A stretch of 64,000 nucleotides of DNA from Candidula unifasciata (taxonomy: Eukaryota > Mollusca > Gastropoda > Stylommatophora > Geomitridae). Of this stretch, positions 11,403-26,349 are shown one piece after another. The position numbers and the translations under genes are program-made. The stretch is from positions 1-64,000 of the forward strand of contig CAJHNH020000493.1 in NCBI GenBank assembly GCA_905116865.2, in the 5' to 3' direction. A model generated the notes under the pieces. That model was not told the DNA's origin. It did not search any database and saw only the letters and a list, made by a program, of their open reading frames with translations. How positions within the stretch are numbered: the stretch's first letter is position 1; each line of letters opens with the position of its first letter.

Positions 11403-11590
11403 AAACAGGGCCTCAAAGTCACATGTAACTATACTGCCAAGATTGGGACTGAACTAAATGGCTGGGATTCACATGCAAAGTTGCAGAAGTTGCTGCCCGT
11501 GAGCCCTAGCCATCTGGTTTAGCCCCGACCCGCGTAGAAGATACTCTCAGCAGTAGTCCGCAATTTACATGTGACTGAGGCCCTGTTAAA
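11403..11590. mobile_element. Second inverted-repeat MITE (about 185 bp)
   Basis: Left end AACAGGGCCTCAAAGTCACA and right end ATGTGACTGAGGCCCTGTT are near-perfect inverted repeats. Partial copies sharing the body are at about 12510-12640 and 15480-15625, inside RPS15A introns. Confidence 0.65.
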
Positions 11591-11814
11591 TGTTTTATCC
11601 GAAAAAATTGAATTTTCTCAATGTATGTGCCAAAAGCTGTAAAATCTACTCTGTAATGCCTTTTAAAAACTACCAATTAACACTGGATGACAGAGCAGCC
11701 CTCACATACAATACATTCTTAAGCACTACAATCCAATCACTGGTTTCATTCAACATGTCTCTGAACCAGTCACATACAAACATAGAACAATGGCAGGCAA
11801 TTATTTTAACAATG

Positions 11815-11820
11815 TTTATT
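11815..11820 (-). terminator. RPS15A: RPS15A polyadenylation signal AATAAA
   Basis: Canonical AATAAA on the minus strand, 22 nt past the stop codon. This implies a very short 3' UTR, typical of ribosomal protein mRNAs. Confidence 0.75.
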
Positions 11821-11841
11821 ATGTTGAATCTCTGACTGCCA

Positions 11842-15908
<4,067 letters not shown>

Positions 15909-16409
15909 CTTGGCAACCTGGACAGAGACAAGGGACACAACTTTAATTGTGCCCTAAATCATGCTGTTGACATTTAACCTTTACTAAACACTGCATTAAA
16001 GCCTGCTAGAATATTTAACCAACACATACCTATACATAAGTTACTTTGGTGTAGCTGCTAGATTATTTTAAAGTTTAAATCAAAATGTAGTGGGGATATG
16101 ACTTTGACTCAAAGGTTGTCTCAATCTGAAATAGGTTTAGGCAGAGTCCTGAAAGTAAATGATACTAGTGAGATTATCACCACATAAGCCATCGGCTCAA
16201 GTGCCGGAAGTCTTAAATATAATAGTCTTATCACTACACTACACAAGACACATAAAGAACCCTCCCCCTGAAACAAAAAATTGGTTTCTGGCGTTTTTGA
16301 AACGCATTAAAAATGTGTAGACAGAATTTAACAATTTACAGGTCTCTTTTTGTGACGTGTAACTAAATTCAAGAAGTTAAAACGCAACATTTACCTACAC
16401 GTCATATGC

Positions 16410-16658
16410 TTCTTTTTTTTCCCGTTCACCAGCTGTAATTTCTGGCTCTTCTGGTTGTTTTGGACTGCAGTCCTGTTCCAGACCCTGAGTGTGCATGTTT
16501 GACAGATCTGACTCATTTGTATGCAGACTGCTGGTTCCTTGCCTTTCAGGGAGATTCACTAACTTTGAAGGAAGCTACTCTTTCGACATGCTTTTTGGGT
16601 AGGCAGTGTGTCTAATCTCCCCCCCCTCCATAATACTACTAAGGAACCAACACGGGAA
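16410..16658 (-). mobile_element. SINE-A in RPS15A intron 1, with exact target duplication
   Basis: Flanked by acgtcatatgc at 16399-16409 and 16659-16669 (11 bp, perfect). Full SINE-A in reverse with a reduced CTT tail. Confidence 0.85.
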
Positions 16659-16669
16659 ACGTCATATGC

Positions 16670-17160
16670 ATATAGTTCTAGGCTTGTACTGAGATAACTA
16701 AGACAAGCAGACGGATGGAGCAAAATAAAACAGTGAAAAGTAAATATTTTGAAATATTGAAGGCATCACTTTCATTAATCATTATTCTTCGACTTCGCGA
16801 AATATGGATCGAAAATAAACCACTTTATTTCACCAACATGAGCTCAATTTCATGAACCCTAATATGTAACACAATCAAATATGATAATAGATTCGTTTAA
16901 AAGGTTTAATACCGGAAAAAGAGTCAAATCTCTTTAGTAATATTGAAACACGAAATACTTTATCTACGCGTGCAATCAAACAATGGACATTGGGTGTCTA
17001 CTTTAAATTACACTGCAGCAAAAGAAATACCTGAAATATACAAGAATAACACTAAATGGAAAACTAATTATACCACTGTGTTGATAAAACCAAATAAGTG
17101 CGTAAGTTATCACAGAATGCTTGGATGAGAAACGATTTTCAAAATGGCACGAAAGAAAAC
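16670..17160. other. RPS15A intron 1, remainder
   Basis: AT-rich first-intron sequence between SINE-A and exon 1. No further element seen. Confidence 0.5.
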
Positions 17161-17164
17161 CAAC

Positions 17165-17194
17165 CTTCTCGGTGACTGCTTCGGGTGAAAAAAG
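17165..17194 (-). other. RPS15A: RPS15A non-coding exon 1 with 5'TOP-like start
   Basis: On minus, a pyrimidine run CTTTTTTC is followed by ACCCGAAGCAGTCACCGAGAAG-like sequence (20 nt core) and the donor GTTGGT. Ribosomal protein mRNAs start with a C followed by a pyrimidine tract (TOP), which places the start near 17194. The exon is about 30 nt and carries no ATG. The cap site is inferred. Confidence 0.6.
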
Positions 17195-17212
17195 AACGTT
17201 AATTCAGGTGTA

Positions 17213-17241
17213 TTTCCGGTTGTTAACATTACTACTTCCGG
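17213..17241 (-). promoter_or_regulatory. RPS15A: RPS15A promoter: two ETS-type CCGGAA boxes
   Basis: ACCGGAAGT (about 17234-17242) and ACCGGAAAT (about 17213-17221) on the minus strand lie 20-50 bp upstream of the inferred start. Paired ETS/GABP sites are common in housekeeping and ribosomal protein promoters. No TATA box is evident. Confidence 0.55.
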
Positions 17242-17559
17242 TAACAGTAGTTACTTCCCCTAATCACCCTAGAGTCAAACCTCCTTCCTGAACCACAACT
17301 GCTTTGTACATAAGCAATAATACATATAAAATTATGTTTTTCTACTTCTCTTTCAAGTCCCCTCCCCCTCCCCTTTTTTTAAAGTAGGGACCTTGGAGTG
17401 ATTTTTACGTTATGTTGAAAGTTAGGCTGTATTATATACACTTTTTGGCAACACTGTCCCCAAACTAACATGTCGTATAAGGCAATTTATAAAATTAGAA
17501 GTTTATTGAAATCAAATGTATTGAGACAAAAGACGCAAATATCGCAGCCTTGTTGTAAG

Positions 17560-17740
17560 CCAAAACAGCGTCCCAACCACCATCACCAGAACCTGGGAAC
17601 TTGACTGACTGACACCCGATGACACGATGTGCCACCATGTGGATGAGGATCACCGTGGAGAGGTCCCAGAAACCGCGTTCAGCCATTAGGCTATATTGCG
17701 GCCCCTGTCAAGAGCCAGGGTGGGGCTTCAAATAGCGAAA
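17560..17740 (+). repeat. Dispersed repeat E (about 175 bp)
   Basis: Shares GTGGATGAGGATCACCGTGG, AACCGCGTTCAGCCATTAG and TATTGCGGCCCCTG with 56415-56600 (same strand) and 27620-27800 (opposite). A mobile origin is likely; no class assigned. Confidence 0.65.
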
Positions 17741-18109
17741 AATTTCATCCTAAAAAAGACGATAGATTATGATATGCCTGGGAACTTACGCAAGTGGAGG
17801 CCCACTTCAACTATCCCCATCACCCCCCCCCCCCTCCTATCCCCACCCATTTCCGGCACACAACACATTTTTAGTCTAGAAAACAGACTATACAGTGGCG
17901 CCTCCATGTGAGTCTAATAATGGCTGACTCTATTTATCTGGAAAAGGCTGTGGCATCTTGTACAGATGCGATCCTTCTTGGTATACCACTCGCCTGTTAT
18001 AACTGGCGAGCCACAAGCAGGAGGAAAAGCACTAGTATTATAGGTTTACTCAGTTTTACTGGGTGTGGGCCCTTTTAGAAATACAAACAAATAAGAGACC
18101 GACAGATAC

Positions 18110-18365
18110 TCCTGCCTCTATGAGGGAGCCATTTACCATGTATGAACTACAAAATGCCATTTCCAGGCTTAAGTTAAAAAAAGTCTGCAGGTCCAGATGA
18201 AATCAGCAATGAAATGCTAATCAACCTGAGCTCATCTGCTAAAGTAAAGCTGCTGGAAATTTTCAACATCAGCTGGGAGAAAGGTTTAGTGCCTCAAGTA
18301 TGGAGAGAAGCCATCACAATACCCATTAAAAAAAAAAAAAGGAAAAACTAAGACCCAGGCTTCAG
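18110..18365 (+). mobile_element. Reverse-transcriptase fingers/palm relic (non-LTR)
   Basis: Plus strand, with one frameshift: MYELQNAISRLKLKK, then SAGPDEISNEMLINLSSSAK, then LEIFNISWEKGLVPQVWREA and an ITIPI-like end. This is the conserved GPDxIxNEML...W..G..P..WR region of RT. It is cut at 18365 by an opposite-strand fragment. Confidence 0.75.
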
Positions 18366-18550
18366 CAGCTACCAAAGCGTTTCAATTCCGATGGTACCAG
18401 TAACCATCTGATTGTATATCTGTTTCATCCTTTCCCTGAGTGTTGAACGACAGCCAGATCACCTGGTAACATCTCGCAGCGCCATTCTCCTCAAACCGTA
18501 ATGATCTATCTGAGCCTCCGCACTGTTCACTCGCTCCTAAAGGGCCCCAA
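18366..18550 (-). mobile_element. I/Nimb-type 3' end fragment, minus
   Basis: Minus strand reads LRFEENGAARCYQVIWLSFN then a TDIQSDGYWY-like piece, matching the 3' end of the element at 61795-63640. It sits between two plus-strand RT pieces (18110-18365 and 18560-18805). Confidence 0.6.
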
Positions 18551-18559
18551 TATCTAACA

Positions 18560-18805
18560 GGAGAAGATGTAAATGGCTTGGCCACGTTATGAGAATGAAT
18601 TCTGATATACCTGCCAAAACAGCTCTCACATGGTCACCAGAGGGAAAGAGAAAACAAGGGGCGCCCAAAAACAACATGGAGACGAACGATGGAAGGTGAC
18701 CTGAGTGCGGCATATTTGACATGGAAAACTGCACTGAAGATTGCACAGGACAGGAAAGCATGGAAAGTCCTCTCTGAAGCCTCATGTGCCACTAGGCATA
18801 ACTAG
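18560..18805 (+). mobile_element. Non-LTR RT C-terminus relic, plus
   Basis: RRCKWLGHVMRMNSDIPAKT, ALTWSPEGKRKQGAPKNNME and, after a frameshift, a KAWKVLSEAS-like end. Classic WLGHVxRM...TWxPxGKRKxGRPK signature. Possibly the other half of the RT at 18110. Confidence 0.7.
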
Positions 18806-18809
18806 AACT

Positions 18810-18985
18810 GATGCATCAATTCACCCTCAGGTGGTACAGAGTCAGCCAGTCTATCTGCCTGCTTATTTCCCAACACACTAGCACGACCTGGAGAAAATAT
18901 CCAAAGGATGCTAACTACCCGGGACCTCTGAAGTGATAAATGGCACGTTAATGGCATCTAGTAAGGCGTTCAGGTGTGTTGAGAC
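18810..18985 (-). mobile_element. RNase H C-terminal relic, minus
   Basis: Minus reading WIFSPGRASVLGNKQADRLA matches the IxWIPGHxGVxGNExADxLA motif of retroelement RNase H. Only this end remains. Confidence 0.6.
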
Positions 18986-19224
18986 AAAAGGTGAATACGG
19001 TCACAGTCTGACGATAAACAACAACAAAACATGCTAATCACGGCCTAGCGATAAACAACAACAAAACATGCTAACTGCCTTTTTAACAGCGAGAAGGAGA
19101 AGAGGAAGTACGTCACGCTGTTTGTGTTATATCAGGACCAATAAGATAATAAAAAAAGCACCCCTGTAACATTCTGCATGTTGTACACGGACACTAGAAA
19201 GGACTGGCATGAGCCTGGACACTT

Positions 19225-20430
19225 AATTGTCATCATAGTCACCAGCACCACCATCATCATCACCACCACCATCATCATCACCATCACCACCATCATCACC
19301 ACCACCATCATCATCACCATCACCACCATCATCACCACCACCACCACCATCACCACCATCATCATCACCACCACAACCACCATCAGCATCACCACCACCA
19401 TCATCATCACCACCACCACCATCATCACCACCATCATCATCACCACCACCACCATCATCACCACGACCATCATCATCGCCATCACCACCACCATCATCAT
19501 CGCCACCACCACCATCATCATTACCACACCATCATTATCACCACCACCATCATCATCACCACCACCACCACCATCATCACCACCACCATCATCATCACCA
19601 CCACCACCATCATCACCACCACCATCATCATCGCCATCACCACCACCATCATCATCGCCACCACCACCATCATCATTACCACACTATCATCATCACAACC
19701 ATCATCACCACTACCACCACCATCATCATCACCACCGCCACCACCATCATCATCGTCACCACCACCATCATCACCACCACCATCATCATCGCCACCACCA
19801 CCACCACTACCATCATCATCACCACCACCATCATCATCACCACCATCATCACCATCACCCCCATCATCATCACCACCACCACCATCATTATCACCACTAT
19901 CATCATCATCACCACCACCACCATCATCATCACCACCACCATCATCATCACCACCACCACCACCACCATTATCATTATCATCATCATCACACCACCACCA
20001 TCATCATCACCACCATCATCATCATCACCACCACCACTATCATCATCATCATCACCAACATCATCATCACCACCACCATCATCATCACCACCACCACCAC
20101 CATCATCATCATCACCACCACCACCACCACCATCATCATCCTCACCATCATCATCATCATCACCACCACCACCATCATCACCACCACCATCATCAACATC
20201 ATCACCACCACCACCATCATCATCACCACTATCATCATCACCACTCCCATCATCATCACCACCACCACCATCATCATCACCACCATCATCATCATCATCA
20301 TCATGATCATCATCACCACCACCACCATCATCATCCCCACTATCATCAGCACCACCCCCATCATCATCACCACCACCACCATCATCATCACCACTATCAT
20401 CATCACCACCCCCATCATCATCACCACCAC

Positions 20431-20465
<35 letters not shown>

Positions 20466-20776
20466 CCACCATCATCATCATCATCATGATCATCATCATC
20501 ATCATCATCACCACCACCACCACCACCACCACCATCATCATCACCACCACCATCATCACCACCATCACCACCAACACCATCATCATCATCATCACCACCA
20601 CCATCATCACCACCACCATCATCATCACCACCACCATCATCACCCCCACCATCATCACCACCACCATCATCATCACCACCACCACCATCACCACCATCAT
20701 CATCATCATCACCACCACCATCATCATCACCACCACCATCATCATCACCACCACTATCATCATCACCACCAACACC
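19225..20776. repeat. (CAC/CAT)n trinucleotide array, about 1.55 kb
   Basis: Almost pure CAC and CAT triplets with occasional TAT, AAC and CGC. It opens a 599-codon plus frame and 315- to 374-codon minus frames. They are pure Thr/His/Ile, Asp/Gly or Val/Met runs, so I do not call them genes. The right edge abuts the last codons of a retroelement ORF at 20777. Confidence 0.95.
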
Positions 20777-21300
20777 ACCTGGGTGATCATGCCTCTCCAC
20801 AATCTGCGGTACTCTGCAGCATGTATTAGTTTGTGTGATGACACACCTCCACGGCGTTCAACAAGACTGTCAAGAATCTTCTCATTGTCTTCCTCTATCC
20901 CTCCTTCCACAGATCTTTCCAGTAGCCACAACATAATCCTCTTTCCCTATTCTCATTACATGGCCAAAAATTTATGACTGTCTTCTTCTGATGTCTGTGA
21001 TAAGTTGTCTTCGGGCTCCTGCCTCTTTCAAAACCTCTTGGTTGCTATTTTTGGCTGTCCAAGGTATTTTAAGCATTCTTCCGTAAAACCACATCTCTGA
21101 GGCCTCAAGAAATTGTTTGGCCTGCCTACTGATTGTCCAGGACTCACAACCATTTGATAAAACTGGTTGTATGTAGCAAATAAGAAATCTTGTTCTCTCA
21201 GTGACAAAGATATATTGCATAAGATGTTCTTCATTTTATAAAATGCAGTTTTTGCCTGTCCTATTCTGTTTCTTATCTCAGTAATGCATCTTCCATCTGA
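20777..21300 (-). mobile_element. RT C-terminus relic ending at the trinucleotide array
   Basis: Minus strand: VLSNGCESWTISRQAKQFLE, MWFYGRMLKIPWTAKNSNQE, LKEAGARRQLITDIRRRQS; then in another frame LERSVEGGIEEDNEKILDSL and YRRLWRGMITQV, where the array begins. The copy at 42790-43255 continues past this point, so this one is 3'-truncated. Confidence 0.75.
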
Positions 21301-21304
21301 TGTT

Positions 21305-21706
21305 ATCCATTAGGAATAGTAAACTTAAATTCATCTGCAAGTACTTTATGTTGTTCACTAAGAAAAAGTCACAAGTGAAAAATTAATAATATGATGTATG
21401 AAAGAAATACACAAACATACTTTCCAAACATATATGATTTAATATAAAATATATTACACAAGCATAATTCATATGTAAAGTTTCATGTATGTGAATGTAA
21501 ATGATGAGTAACATGTATGCGTTTACCACATAGTAAATTACTTATGAAGCATATTGATTACTAATTTGAGAATCGGCATCATATCGGGCACACCCGAAGA
21601 TGCTTCGTTTCCTGTACGAAATATCCTAACGTGTAAATGCTCATTGTTCCAGTAGCACACTGGTTGAATACACAATGTACACTTCCTCTCATAACTCCTT
21701 CCTTGC
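21305..21706. other. AT-rich stretch, nothing recognised
   Basis: No exon or repeat identified between the RT relic and the SINE-A target duplication. Confidence 0.5.
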
Positions 21707-21719
21707 TGGATCCACATTT

Positions 21720-21996
21720 CTTCTTCTTCTTCGCATTCATCAGTTGTATACTCTGGCGGAAAGTTCTGGTTGTTCGTCCAATTTTGGACTGCAGTCCTGT
21801 TCCAGAACCTGAGTGTTCCGTGTGCATCTGTATTACAGATCTGACTGCTGGGACTGCTGGTTCCTTGCCTTTCAGGCAGATGCACTCCGACTTCGAAGGA
21901 AGCTCCCAATTTGTCGACTCTTACGACATGCCTTTGGCTAGGCAGTGGGTCTATTCTTGTTTTCTCTATAATAGGGCCCCAGAACCCCCATGGGGA
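21720..21996 (-). mobile_element. SINE-A with 13-bp target duplication
   Basis: Flanked by tggatccacattt at 21707-21719 and 21997-22009. Complete in reverse, from the CTT tail to the CCATGGGG-like head. Confidence 0.85.
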
Positions 21997-22009
21997 TGGA
22001 TCCACATTT

Positions 22010-22920
22010 AATTCCATCTTCGCGGAAGCTATGGTAATCAAACTATGACTTTTATATCTGTAGCAGTTGAACCATAATGTTGCTATGGTCACTGGAGATA
22101 ACTAATGGACACTAGCATTTAAAGCATCAGGTAATGACAGTTCAAGCTTCATAGTTGCTCCATTCCTGTGCCAACAGAAACCACACAGAATGTCTATCAC
22201 CGTCTCTTCTAGAAAATAAATGGGTTCTTTATTAAAATCTTACCCCAGATGACGTCATAGGACAGTCCAACATTTTAAAGGGTGATAAGGCTGGGTTCTG
22301 TGCTTTCTGATGCTTTTAACGACCCTAAAACATCTAGAACTGGCCCTAACCCCAACCCACCTACTTCCCACAAGAGAGTGCAGCCTAGGTTCCACGACTG
22401 CATGCAGCCTAGGTCCCACGACTGCATGCAGTCTATTTACCATCACCTGGAATATTATACTGTCCAGTGACCTGTGGATTTCCCCTATTTGGGGTATGAT
22501 ATTAATAAAGCACCCAAAATACATGTATAGCTAACCAGCCAGAGTGCTGTCGGAGATGATCACTACCCAAAAGAGATGCATAAGAGCTAAGCAGGTGCAT
22601 AACTACATCCCAATCAGAACCACTAAAAGAATATTATTATTGACGGCTTGTGATGTCCCGCAAATTTAAATTTTCATTTCAGGTTCATTTCAGTTGCAGC
22701 TTATTTGACAGCAATCACTATGAGTTTTGTTTGTTTATCTGGGTCATTTGGGTAAAGATTCAACATCACAGCATTCAGAACAAGCCCATACTGGCTCCGT
22801 CTCCCTCTTCAACAACAAGTTGAAGAATTTCCACGAGTTTTCAATATCTTCCATTTTACTTGTTACCTCATCCTACGAGCGAAAGATTACCCCACCCATC
22901 CATGGGCAGTTACGGTACAC
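22010..22920. other. No gene; short tandem motif at 22375-22435
   Basis: Contains two to three copies of a 23-bp motif (CACGACTGCATGCAGCCTAG) at 22375-22435. It also contains a segment near 22150-22215 that recurs around 28530-28575 (CTCCTGTGCCAAC core). No coding signal. Confidence 0.45.
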
Positions 22921-22924
22921 CCCT

Positions 22925-23040
22925 TAGGTTGGGTCAGTCACGCCAACCTATCTGCCTGCTCATTCCACAATACGCCTACATAGCCCAGGCAGAATATCCA
23001 TGTGACTCTTACCACTTGTGACCTCTGGGTTCACGCGATC
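22925..23040 (-). mobile_element. RNase H C-terminal relic, minus
   Basis: Minus strand VTWIFCLGYVGVLWNEQADR then LA and a stop. A degenerate form of the GHxGVxGNExADxLA motif, similar to 18810-18985. Confidence 0.5.
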
Positions 23041-23724
23041 CTTTCCAAATGAAGAAAACCTGATTCCATCTTCATGAGTATGCTTGGAAAATCTGATACT
23101 ATGACAACATGTGTGATTGAGATTTTCTACACCTATAAGAACATCTCTCCTTTCTTTTTTCTTTTTATAATCAGATTTATTCTGTTGTCTTTTTCCTCCC
23201 ATAAATGGGAGCCCTAAGTCTTTGCAGAGAGCATTGATCTTATATATGATAAACAACTGATACCTTATGAAGTTCTTGTAACAACCAGTACCAGACTTTA
23301 TTGTAACCCAAATAAATAGCTCCTACCATCTTTCCTCACAAATAAGACCGGGTCTATATTTTTTTCCACCACGAGATGCCTTAGGAAACAATAAAGTGAA
23401 AATGAGCATGAATAAAAACTGGATTATCATTGAATGAAATACTCTTTTCTTGACTCCTCCCTGCAGAAATCAAACCTTGGTATGTCAAGGATTGAATTAT
23501 AAAACTATTTAACTAACCTCAACGTAGTCACACAGAAAGCACATATCCCAGCATGGTTAAATACAGCAAACAACCAACAGGCAAACAAACTTCAACGCCT
23601 ATTCACACAGTAAAATTTACCTCTGTCACCCTGAAAAAGTCAGTTTTCTGACTTTTGAAGGGTCTGATGTCATTGGGCAGTCACCAATAAACCTATTATG
23701 TGGGACGGAAGAAAAATGAATTTG

Positions 23725-24265
23725 CTTTGACCCATATCTGGGTTCTGGGGTTTCAGTGTAGGATAGACCCACTGACTCCTAAAAAGCATGTAGTAGAAAA
23801 CACTTTTAGGGTTTCCTTTAAAGCTAGAGTGCATTTGCCGAAGAGACAAAGAACCTTCTGCTTACAAATAAGCAAGGTATGTCTTCGTCTTCTTTGCGTT
23901 CACCGACGGAAAGTTCTGGATGTTCGTGGACTTCCAGACTTAAGTCTTGTTCCAGAACCTGAATGTTGCATGCACATCCGTTTTACAGATCTCACTTATT
24001 ACTATGCAGACTCTTGGCTCTTTGCCGCTCAGGCAGATGTACTCCGAATTCGGAAGATGCCCCCAATTAGCCGACTTTTAGAATATCAATATGCATTTTG
24101 GGGAGACAGTGGGTCTAATCTTGTTCTCCGCCACAATATGGCCTTGGAGCTCACACAGGGAGCCAGGTATGTGAAATGGATGTGCATGCAAAACTCAAGT
24201 TCTGGGACAAAACAAGTCCAGAAGTGGATGCACAGCCAGAACTTTCTGCCAGAGTTGCTGTGTCA
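23725..24265 (+). mobile_element. SINE-A (plus) interrupted by a second SINE-A
   Basis: The first half runs from TGGGTTCTGGGG to CTTACAAATAAGC (23880). The second half resumes at GTGAAATGGATG (24171) and continues to CCAGAACTTTCTGCCAGAG. The gap is filled by a minus-strand SINE-A. An open frame of 230 codons here is an accident of these pieces. Confidence 0.7.
23883..24164 (-). mobile_element. SINE-A nested inside SINE-A
   Basis: Inserted into the plus-strand copy with a 12-bp duplication, agcaaggtatgt (23871-23882) and agccaggtatgt (24161-24172), differing at one base. Complete in reverse. Confidence 0.8.
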
Positions 24266-24289
24266 ACAAAACCCTGTTTTCTTGGCCAA

Positions 24290-24580
24290 AACAAAGGTCA
24301 CTAACAAGACAAGAGGAGAGAGGATTGCGAATACCAGCATTAAAGAGAAAGTTAGAATAAGACCATGTCTGTATTATATTGACAAAGAATGAAATGGTTC
24401 AGCCATCTAGCGAGAATGCAGCCAGGCCAAACTGCATATAAGACTTTTTACTGCAGAACATCTGGGAGGAAGGTGAAAGGAAGACCAACTAAGAGGTCAA
24501 TAAATGGTGTAGCAGCCACCCCAGAAGCACAAGACAAATACAGAAAACCACAACACTGGGCTCCAACCTGGTATCAGTGA
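24290..24580 (+). mobile_element. RT C-terminus relic that seeds the 43-bp satellite
   Basis: Plus strand: KEKVRIRPC-like, then MKWFSHLARMQPGQTAYKTF and YCRTSGRKVKGRPTKRSING, ending HWAPTWYQ and TGA. The WF(G/S)HLxRM...GRPxKR signature identifies a non-LTR ORF2 end. The last codons are the first copy of the downstream satellite. Confidence 0.75.
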
Positions 24581-25575
24581 GACGACAAAACCACGACACT
24601 GGGCTAAAACCTGGTATCAGTGTAACGACAAATCATGACGCTTGACTACAACTTGGTATGAGTGAGATGACAAAACCACGACACTGGGCTACAACCTGGT
24701 ATCAGTGAGATGATGAAACTACGACAAAAGGCTACAACCTGGTATGAGTGAGTTGACAAAACCATGACACTAGGCTAAAACCTGGTATCAGTGAGATGAC
24801 AAAACCACGACACTGGGCTACAACCTGGTATCAGTGAGATGATGAAACTACGACAAAAGGCTACAACCTGGTATGAGTGAGTTGACAAAACCACGACACT
24901 GGGCTACAACCTGGTATCAGTGAGATGATGAAACTACGACAAAAGGCTACAACCTGGTATGAGTTAGATGACAAAACCACGACACTGGGCTACAACCTGG
25001 CATCAGTGAGATGATGAAACCACGACAAAAGACTACAACCTGGTATGAGTGAGATGACAAAACCACAACACTGGGCTACAACCTGGTATCAGTGAGATGA
25101 TAAAACCACGACACTGGGCTAAAACCTGGTATCAGTGTGACAACAAATCATGACGCTTGACTACAACCTGGTATGAGTTAGATGACAAAACCACGACACT
25201 GGGCTACAACCTGGTATCAGTGAGATGATGAAACCACAACACTGGGCTACAACCTGGTATGAGTGAGTTGACAAAAGCACGACATTGGGCTACAACCTGG
25301 TATCAGTGAGATGATAAAACCACGACAAAAGGCTACAACCTGGTATGAGTGAGATGACAAAACCACAACACTGGGCTACAACCTGGTATCAGTGAGATGA
25401 TAAAACCACGACAAAAGACTACAACCTGGTATCAGTGAGTTGACAAAACCATGACACTAGGCTAAAACCTGGTATCAGTGAGATGATGAAACCACGACAA
25501 AAGGCTACAACCTGGTATGAGTGAGATGACAAAACCACGACACTGGGCTACAACCTGGTATCAGTGAGACGACAA
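24549..25575 (+). repeat. 43-bp satellite, about 24 copies
   Basis: The unit contains CGACACTGGGCTACAACCTG, GTATCAGTGAGATGA and CAAAACCA. Copies fall into at least two types (GACACTGGGCT versus GACAAAAGGCT, ATCAGTGAG versus ATGAGTGAG) that partly alternate, suggesting a higher-order dimer. The first unit overlaps the stop codon of the preceding RT relic. Confidence 0.9.
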
Positions 25576-25579
25576 AAGA

Positions 25580-26115
25580 AGAAAAACAAAGGAAATCAGT
25601 TACTTCTATTCTGTTTGCATTTAGTGATTACACTTTCCTTCACATAATAAAAATCCTCTTTGTGTAAAATAATCACTTTGAAAACGAAAAATTAATTTTT
25701 AATAAATGGGGGGGGGGGGCATTATGATGAAATAACTAGTAGACTTGCCTATCTGCTCTGTGTTCACAGGTTTCAACCTCTAAGAATTTTTTAAAAACTG
25801 ACCAAAACAAAAAAAATATTTCTACTTTTTCTGGTCCTCTAGTTTTTTTAAGGCCAAGTTTCAAGAGAATTGTAGCAATGCATTACTTTTAAAAAAAATT
25901 TGGAAAGGTCAATTTCAAAGATTTTTACAGGGGAAAGGGGTAAATGCAGAACTAGGGCAGAGATTTAGAAAAAAATGTTTAAAAATATTGTTTTTACAAG
26001 AATAGCAATGTCCTGCAAGTTTAAAATTAAAAAAAAAACCTTCTGACCGGCAACAAATCTGTAAAAGGTTTGAGGTTTGACAATGGATCAACATCCTGGC
26101 ACACAGGTAGTAAAC
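25580..26115. other. AT-rich stretch with poly-G run, nothing recognised
   Basis: Low complexity in places, including a G run near 25710. No gene seen. Confidence 0.5.
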
Positions 26116-26117
26116 CA

Positions 26118-26345
26118 TTAGGGCTCCCTTCTTCTTCTAACTCAAGTCTGAGTCTGAAGAAGCTCAGCACAGTGCACAGGCTCTGTAGCACTAGCGAGGA
26201 TCCTAAAATACTTTGGGTAGATTTTTAACTCCAAATTTTGCCAGAGCCGCACCGTTAGGCTACTATTTTTGATTTCCAACTGCCAAGGGATTTTTCACGT
26301 GCGCAACAATACACATATGCGTCTGATCTCACTATCCAGAGACCA
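26118..26345 (-). mobile_element. SINE-B, minus orientation, head missing
   Basis: Reverse of the 40345 body: GGATCCTAAAATACTTTGGG, GATTTCCAACTGCCAAGGGA and TCTGATCTCACTATCCAGAG. The tRNA-like head is not present. Confidence 0.65.
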
Positions 26346-26349
26346 GAGG

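Noticed and set aside
18110..18805. One continuous reverse transcriptase gene
   Set aside because: The two plus-strand RT pieces are separated by an opposite-strand fragment and frameshifts; only relics.
19178..20977. 599-codon plus-strand open frame rich in Thr, His and Ile
   Set aside because: Pure (CAC/CAT)n array running into a retroelement relic; codon use is only the repeat.
23700..24392. 230-codon plus-strand open frame
   Set aside because: Composed of two nested SINE-A copies and the start of an RT relic.
24549..25575. CRISPR-like array (direct repeats with regular period)
   Set aside because: Units are contiguous 43-bp tandem copies without unique spacers, in an animal genome.
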